A stretch of 8,015 bases of DNA from Acidimicrobiaceae bacterium UBA7830 (GTDB lineage Bacteria; Actinomycetota; Acidimicrobiia; Acidimicrobiales; Ilumatobacteraceae), in NCBI GenBank assembly GCA_002501485.1, contig DLTS01000084.1, positions 1 to 8,015 of the forward strand, given 5' to 3'. The notes beneath the pieces are model-generated. The model did no database searches. It saw only the letters and a list, made by a program, of their open reading frames with translations, and was not told the origin of the DNA. Position 1 is the first letter of the stretch; each line of letters starts with the position of its first letter. Positions 4,594 through 8,015 of this stretch are shown piece by piece. The position numbers and the translations under genes were made by a program.

Positions 4594-6918
4594 ATGACGA
4601 GGCGGATCTCTCCCACTGCGCGAAATCGTCTCATCTCATCGTCATCACTAACCGGACGCGAGTTTTGCCGGGCACTCTCTGAAGCGACAGATCGGTGGCT
4701 CATCAAACTGTTTGATGCTGCCCGAGAGCAGCACCCGAAATCCCCAAAAATTGCGTTAATCGCGGTCGGAGGCTACGGCCGGGGTGAACTTGCCCCGTTC
4801 AGCGACCTCGATGTGCTGGTCATCCATCGCAGTAAACCCGAACGTGTGGAGGCCCTTGCTTCTGCAATGTGGTACCCCATTTGGGATGCAGGAATCACTC
4901 TTGGGCATGCAGTGCGAAGCTTTGATGAACAAGAGGCTCTCGCAAAATCTGATATCGATACGGCGTCAAGTCTCGTCACCGGAAGATTTCTTGCCGGCGA
5001 CGAACGAATGGCGAGGCAGGTGATTGAACAGGCACAGGTTGCCTGGCGCCGGCGCCGTAAGAAGTGGCTCGCCGAGATTCGTGAAGATTCCGAGAAACGC
5101 CAAGCGTCGGCAGGCGAGGTCGCCTACACCTTGGAACCCGACATCAAGAGTGGTCACGGAGGCCTTCGCGACGTACATTCCTTGTGGTGGGCTCACGCAG
5201 CTGGGCTCGCGATTCCCCCGTCAGACCTCGACATTCTCGATGATAGTTATGCAATGCTACTTCGAGCACGGGTTGGGCTTCATCGGTCAACCTCTCGACG
5301 CGGAGAAGTGCTTCGCTTGGAAGATCAAGATGCGGTTGCTGAGATCGCCGGGTTCGCAGATGCCGATGAGATGATGTCCGAGATTTCTTCGGCAGCCCGC
5401 ACTATCGCTTGGGTCTCTGATGAAACCTGGTCTCGTCACGGACGCGTCGGTGACGGGCGACCAGTTCGACTTGCGCCAGGTATCAACATTGTCGAAGGTG
5501 ATGTTGAAGTCGACAATGATGTTGATCTGGCTCATGACCCGACCATTGTGTTGAGGGTCGCTCATGCCTCAGCTCGATCAGGCCATCGAATTGGTCGCCA
5601 CACCCTCCAGCGTTTTGCGCATGAAATGCCAGACTGGCCTGATCGCTGGCCCCCAGGAGCCGTTGACGAGCTCGTGGCCCTTCTCCTCGAGGGCCATCGT
5701 GCGATTCCAGTGCTTGAAAGTCTCGATCAGCACTCGCTCATTGAGCGTATTTTCCCAGAGTGGGCGCCAGTGCGAGCTAAGCCACAACGCAATGCCTATC
5801 ACCGGTTCACTGTTGACCGACACCTGTGGGAAGCCGCAGCGAACTCGGCCCAACTCGCCGAACGTGTCCAGCGCCCCGATTTATTGGTGCTTGGAGCGTT
5901 GCTTCACGACATCGGGAAAGGGATGCCAGGAGACCACACCGATGTAGGAATGGACCTCGTGAAAACATCGATCGGTCCGCGACTTGGGCTCTCTCAACCA
6001 GACACTGACGTCATTGTTTCGATGGTGGAACACCATCTCTTACTTCCTGATGTGGCGATGCGTCGCGACCTTAGCGACCCTGCGACGATCGCTTCGGTTG
6101 CGAGCCAGGTGGGTGACGGGCAGCGACTAGAGCTTTTGCATGCCCTTACCGAAAGCGATTCAAAAGCGACGGGTCCATCGGCGTGGGGTTCGTGGAAAGA
6201 GGGGCTGGTTAACGATCTTGTGAGCCGGGTTGAACACGTGCTGGGTGGTGGTGATGTTTCGGACGCAACGTGGCAACTGTTTCCAGATGCCGCAATTCTT
6301 GAGCGTATGGCGACGGGCGAAACATCTGTCTTGTTGATCGAGGAGCAGGGGCACGACAGGTTGACGGTGGTGACCCCTGACGTCCCGGGAGCCTTTAGCA
6401 AGGTGGCTGGTGTGCTGGCGTTGCACGGGATTGATGTCGCAGGTGCGCGAGCGCATTCTGATGAGGCGCAGCCAGGTGTTCAAGCAATGGCGGCATCGCA
6501 GGTTCTCACCATTCGACCGAAGACTGGCGTCAAGTGGCAACCTGTCCTCGATGACCTGCACCGAGCACTCCGGGGTGAACTTGCGATCGAAGCGAGGTTG
6601 GCCGAACGGGTGAAACATCAACGCCAGCGTCGAGCAACGCAGGCGAAGGTGCTGAGCGAGCCGACGGTCATTTTTGATGACGAGGCATCGGCGAATGCGA
6701 CGGTCATCGAAGTTCACTGTGAGTCAACCCTGGGTGCGTTGCATCGAATTACGAAAGCGTTGGCCGAACTTGATCTCGACATTCGGCATGCGACGGTGCA
6801 GACAATTGGAATGGAAGTAGTCGACACATTTTACGTTCGCACGCGACGCGGAACCCCTCTGATAGACGAATTCCATAGGACCGAAGTTCAGCGGGCGGTT
6901 CTTCACGTCGTGCGGTGA
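4594..6918 (+). CDS. glnD: [Protein-PII] nucleotidyltransferase / removing enzyme GlnD
   Basis: A cytosolic nitrogen sensor that attaches a nucleotide to PII proteins (GlnB/GlnK) when glutamine is low and removes it when glutamine is high. In Actinobacteria the nucleotide is usually AMP rather than UMP, so adenylylation is likely here. It has 774 residues and the full domain order: nucleotidyltransferase with GGYGRGELAPFSDLD (59-73; metal-ligand Asp71 and Asp73); the GlnD signature EPDIKSGHGGLRD (181-193); an HD phosphohydrolase domain with HRFTVDRHLWEA (403-414), LLHDIGKG (436-443; His438-Asp439), GDHTDVG (446-452) and VEHHLLLPD (478-486); ACT1 at ~589-660 (TPDVPG intact); ACT2 at ~704-774. 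In ACT2 the usual DRPG turn reads STLG (711-714). Both catalytic sites look intact. The usual partners amtB and glnK/glnB are not adjacent. ATG 4594 suits the leaderless pattern. Confidence 0.96.
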   Translation: MTRRISPTARNRLISSSSLTGREFCRALSEATDRWLIKLFDAAREQHPKSPKIALIAVGGYGRGELAPFSDLDVLVIHRSKPERVEALASAMWYPIWDAGITLGHAVRSFDEQEALAKSDIDTASSLVTGRFLAGDERMARQVIEQAQVAWRRRRKKWLAEIREDSEKRQASAGEVAYTLEPDIKSGHGGLRDVHSLWWAHAAGLAIPPSDLDILDDSYAMLLRARVGLHRSTSRRGEVLRLEDQDAVAEIAGFADADEMMSEISSAARTIAWVSDETWSRHGRVGDGRPVRLAPGINIVEGDVEVDNDVDLAHDPTIVLRVAHASARSGHRIGRHTLQRFAHEMPDWPDRWPPGAVDELVALLLEGHRAIPVLESLDQHSLIERIFPEWAPVRAKPQRNAYHRFTVDRHLWEAAANSAQLAERVQRPDLLVLGALLHDIGKGMPGDHTDVGMDLVKTSIGPRLGLSQPDTDVIVSMVEHHLLLPDVAMRRDLSDPATIASVASQVGDGQRLELLHALTESDSKATGPSAWGSWKEGLVNDLVSRVEHVLGGGDVSDATWQLFPDAAILERMATGETSVLLIEEQGHDRLTVVTPDVPGAFSKVAGVLALHGIDVAGARAHSDEAQPGVQAMAASQVLTIRPKTGVKWQPVLDDLHRALRGELAIEARLAERVKHQRQRRATQAKVLSEPTVIFDDEASANATVIEVHCESTLGALHRITKALAELDLDIRHATVQTIGMEVVDTFYVRTRRGTPLIDEFHRTEVQRAVLHVVR
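6006..6013. repeat. TGACGTCA palindrome inside glnD
   Basis: Third copy of the palindrome also found at 4073 and 6938. Here it encodes part of a Thr-Asp-Val-Ile stretch with common codons (GAC GTC), so it may be simple coincidence. Confidence 0.2.
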
Positions 6919-6922
6919 CGGC

Positions 6923-6928
6923 TAGGTT
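6923..6928 (+). promoter_or_regulatory. Candidate -10 box (TAGGTT) of the Nudix gene
   Basis: TAGGTT lies just after the glnD stop, with eight bases to the ATG at 6937, slightly longer than at the other starts. TAGGTTGTCG is shared exactly with the glycerate kinase promoter. Given the 18-bp gap, co-transcription with glnD is equally likely. Confidence 0.35.
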
Positions 6929-6936
6929 GTCGATGA

Positions 6937-7638
6937 ATGACGTCATCGGTTCCTGATCCACGCGACCTCGTTCGATGGAGCGACGCCCTTTCGGCGATCG
7001 CCCGAACCGGCATGGGGTTTACAGCCAGTCTGTATGAACGGGAGCGTTATGAGGAAGTGCTTCATGTTGCTGCTGATATCAAAGCAGCTGCCCGTGATCT
7101 TGCCGAGGGCATTGAGACGACTCGAGAAACCGACCATTTTGTTCAAGAATGGCTCGACAACGTGGGAGAGGGTGTACCGGGATACGTCACTCCAAAGATT
7201 GCGATTGGCGCAGTCGTTGGCAATGATGACGGTGATATCTTGCTGGTGCAGCGACGCGAATCTGGAGTGTGGCTCTACCCAACAGGGTGGGCGGACGTTG
7301 GATATTCACCGTCAGAGGTGGCGGTGAAAGAGGTCGAAGAAGAAACGGGAATTATCTGTGAGCCGGTGCGTTTGCTATCAGTGATCGATGGCCAGCGAAT
7401 GGGATTTTCCCGGTTTGGGATGTACATGTTGCTCTTTCATTGCCGAGCTACCGGCGGCACGTTAGAGGGACATCCGCTTGAGACAAGCGATGTCGGATGG
7501 TTCAGCGAGGATGCCCTTCCTGAGGTCACAGCTGGCGCCCAGTGGTGGGGTCCGATGGCATTTGGCGCAATTAGAGGCGAGCCGGTGGAAGCAGGCTTTG
7601 ATTCGCCGCGCTCGCCGGTGTGGCGAGTTGATTCGTAA
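6937..7638 (+). CDS. Nudix hydrolase with N-terminal accessory domain
   Basis: A cytosolic 233-residue hydrolase expected to cleave nucleoside diphosphates linked to another moiety (ADP-ribose, nucleotide-sugar or similar); the substrate cannot be assigned. Residues 10-75 form a helical N-terminal region (RWSDALSAIARTGMGFT, 13-29; YERERYEEVLHVAADI, 33-48) resembling the Nudix_N domain of proteins acting on X-linked nucleoside diphosphates. The Nudix fold follows from about 85: IAIGAVVGNDDGDILLVQRR (88-107), a Nudix box at 117-139 (GWADVGYS, then EVAVKEVEEETGI), and a C-terminal strand ending near VGWFS. The box departs from GX5EX7REUXEEXGU at two places: Tyr123 for Glu and Lys131 for Arg. Relatives with this N-terminal domain often have GWADxGxSP and KE (recalled), so this is probably a subfamily trait. 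It follows glnD by 18 bp; its stop abuts the convergent PAC2 stop. Confidence 0.9.
   Translation: MTSSVPDPRDLVRWSDALSAIARTGMGFTASLYERERYEEVLHVAADIKAAARDLAEGIETTRETDHFVQEWLDNVGEGVPGYVTPKIAIGAVVGNDDGDILLVQRRESGVWLYPTGWADVGYSPSEVAVKEVEEETGIICEPVRLLSVIDGQRMGFSRFGMYMLLFHCRATGGTLEGHPLETSDVGWFSEDALPEVTAGAQWWGPMAFGAIRGEPVEAGFDSPRSPVWRVDS
6938..6945. repeat. TGACGTCA palindrome overlapping the Nudix start codon
   Basis: Extends to a 10-bp perfect palindrome, ATGACGTCAT (6937-6946), whose first three bases are the start codon. The same core sits on the lipoprotein start (4073-4080). Might be a regulator site near +1 or coincidence. Confidence 0.33.
7611..7627. terminator. Hairpin (6-bp GC-rich stem) at the Nudix/PAC2 convergence
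   Basis: CTCGCC-GGTGT-GGCGAG is a perfect 6-bp stem with a 5-base loop, extendable by one G-U pair. It lies in the last codons of the Nudix gene and 11 nt past the PAC2 stop on the minus strand. No U-run follows on either strand, so termination is plausible but unproven. Because the two stops abut, any intrinsic terminator must sit inside coding sequence. Confidence 0.3.
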
Positions 7639-8015
7639 CTAGTTCTCGTTGTCGCGTTCGCGAAGGAACTGTTCGACCTCGTTGAGGAGGTCATCTGATT
7701 CGGAGAGGTCGATTGGACCACTCGAATCTGCATCGTCGTTGATGTCGTCGACAATCGATTCAAGTTGCTCGATATGGATCACGAGGTCGTCGTCATCAGA
7801 AATGAGGGCCTCGATACGGGCGTCATAGTCGTCAATGTCGGCGTTAAGGCGACCTGTTGGCGCTGGGGTTCCCATCATGCCACTCGCTCGTTCGATGAGA
7901 GCGACCGCCGCCTTTGGTGACGGTACTTGGGCGGCATAACCGGGGACGGCAGCCCATAACGACGCACCGGAAAATCCGGCACTGGTGAGAGTGTGCTGAA
8001 CGACTCCGACTATTC
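7639..8015 (-). CDS. PAC2-family protein (proteasome assembly chaperone-like), N-terminus cut by window edge
   Basis: The 124 C-terminal residues of a protein entering from the right edge. The first visible part, IVGVVQHTLTSAGFSG followed by ASLWAAVPGYAAQVPSPKAA, carries the signature of actinobacterial PAC2-family proteins (SLWAAVPHY then PxPKAALALL); here Gly replaces the His usually before the Tyr. A very acidic, helical tail follows (DDYDARIEALISDDDDL and a second segment rich in Asp/Glu ending EQFLRERDNEN), a usual arrangement in this family. Relatives occur in proteasome-bearing Actinobacteria and resemble eukaryotic proteasome assembly chaperone 2, but their bacterial function is not settled. 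Only the C-terminal part from the internal Met-Met pair (7878) would look like a separate small gene; the frame stays open upstream with clear homology, so that is not the start. Its TAG stop abuts the Nudix TAA. Confidence 0.85.
   Translation of the reverse strand, partial: IVGVVQHTLTSAGFSGASLWAAVPGYAAQVPSPKAAVALIERASGMMGTPAPTGRLNADIDDYDARIEALISDDDDLVIHIEQLESIVDDINDDADSSGPIDLSESDDLLNEVEQFLRERDNEN

Noticed and set aside
6160..6717. 185-codon minus-strand frame opposite glnD
   Set aside because: It is antisense to the HD/ACT part of glnD and its composition is that of a shadow frame.
7641..7670. AGTTC...GAACT with an inner TCGCG/CGCGA stem after the Nudix stop, as a terminator
   Set aside because: The inner loop is only two bases, the outer stem is interrupted, and no T-run follows; it is also inside PAC2 coding sequence.
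7639..7878. Separate 79-residue acidic protein on the minus strand
   Set aside because: The reading frame continues upstream without a stop to the window edge with clear PAC2-family sequence, so this is only its C-terminus.

Overview
The window is a dense stretch of bacterial chromosome: eight protein genes (six complete, one cut by each edge), no intergenic gap above about 60 bp, and no RNA gene, mobile element or CRISPR array that I can see. The organism looks like an actinomycete-type bacterium (Actinomycetota), perhaps a moderate-GC lineage such as Acidimicrobiia. Grounds are a CysO-type sulfur carrier ending in AVAGG, a PAC2-family protein, a heme enzyme of the coproporphyrin-dependent route (HemQ), and starts that mostly lack a Shine-Dalgarno but carry a TANNNT box 6-8 nt upstream, as expected for leaderless mRNAs. 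The phylum is an inference and the class is a guess.

Left block (1-2779): a glycerate kinase runs leftward off the edge. Divergent from it across 59 bp is a rightward set: a CysO-like ubiquitin-fold sulfur carrier, an ATP-grasp ligase of the DcsG-like family 18 bp downstream, and hemQ 10 bp further on. The divergent region holds two TANNNT boxes facing apart with a perfect 13-bp inverted repeat between them.

Middle block (2808-4554): a lipoprotein of the branched-chain amino-acid-binding type (type I periplasmic binding fold) runs leftward, convergent with hemQ. Its start lies only 22 bp from the start of a divergent 152-residue protein of unknown function; the two candidate -10 boxes overlap on opposite strands.

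Right block (4594-8015): glnD, the PII-modifying nitrogen sensor with nucleotidyltransferase, HD and two ACT domains, is followed 18 bp later by a Nudix hydrolase with an extra N-terminal domain. The Nudix stop codon directly abuts the stop of a convergent PAC2-family gene that enters from the right edge.

The genes are mostly housekeeping or central metabolism (glycerate use, sulfur transfer, heme, nitrogen control, nucleotide clean-up) and do not form one obvious pathway. The points most worth a second look are the sulfur-carrier/ATP-grasp pairing without the usual cysO partners, the near-uniform leaderless promoter architecture including one overlapping divergent pair, and a palindrome, TGACGTCA, found three times, twice overlapping a start codon. 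I see no clear-cut new defence or mobile system here.
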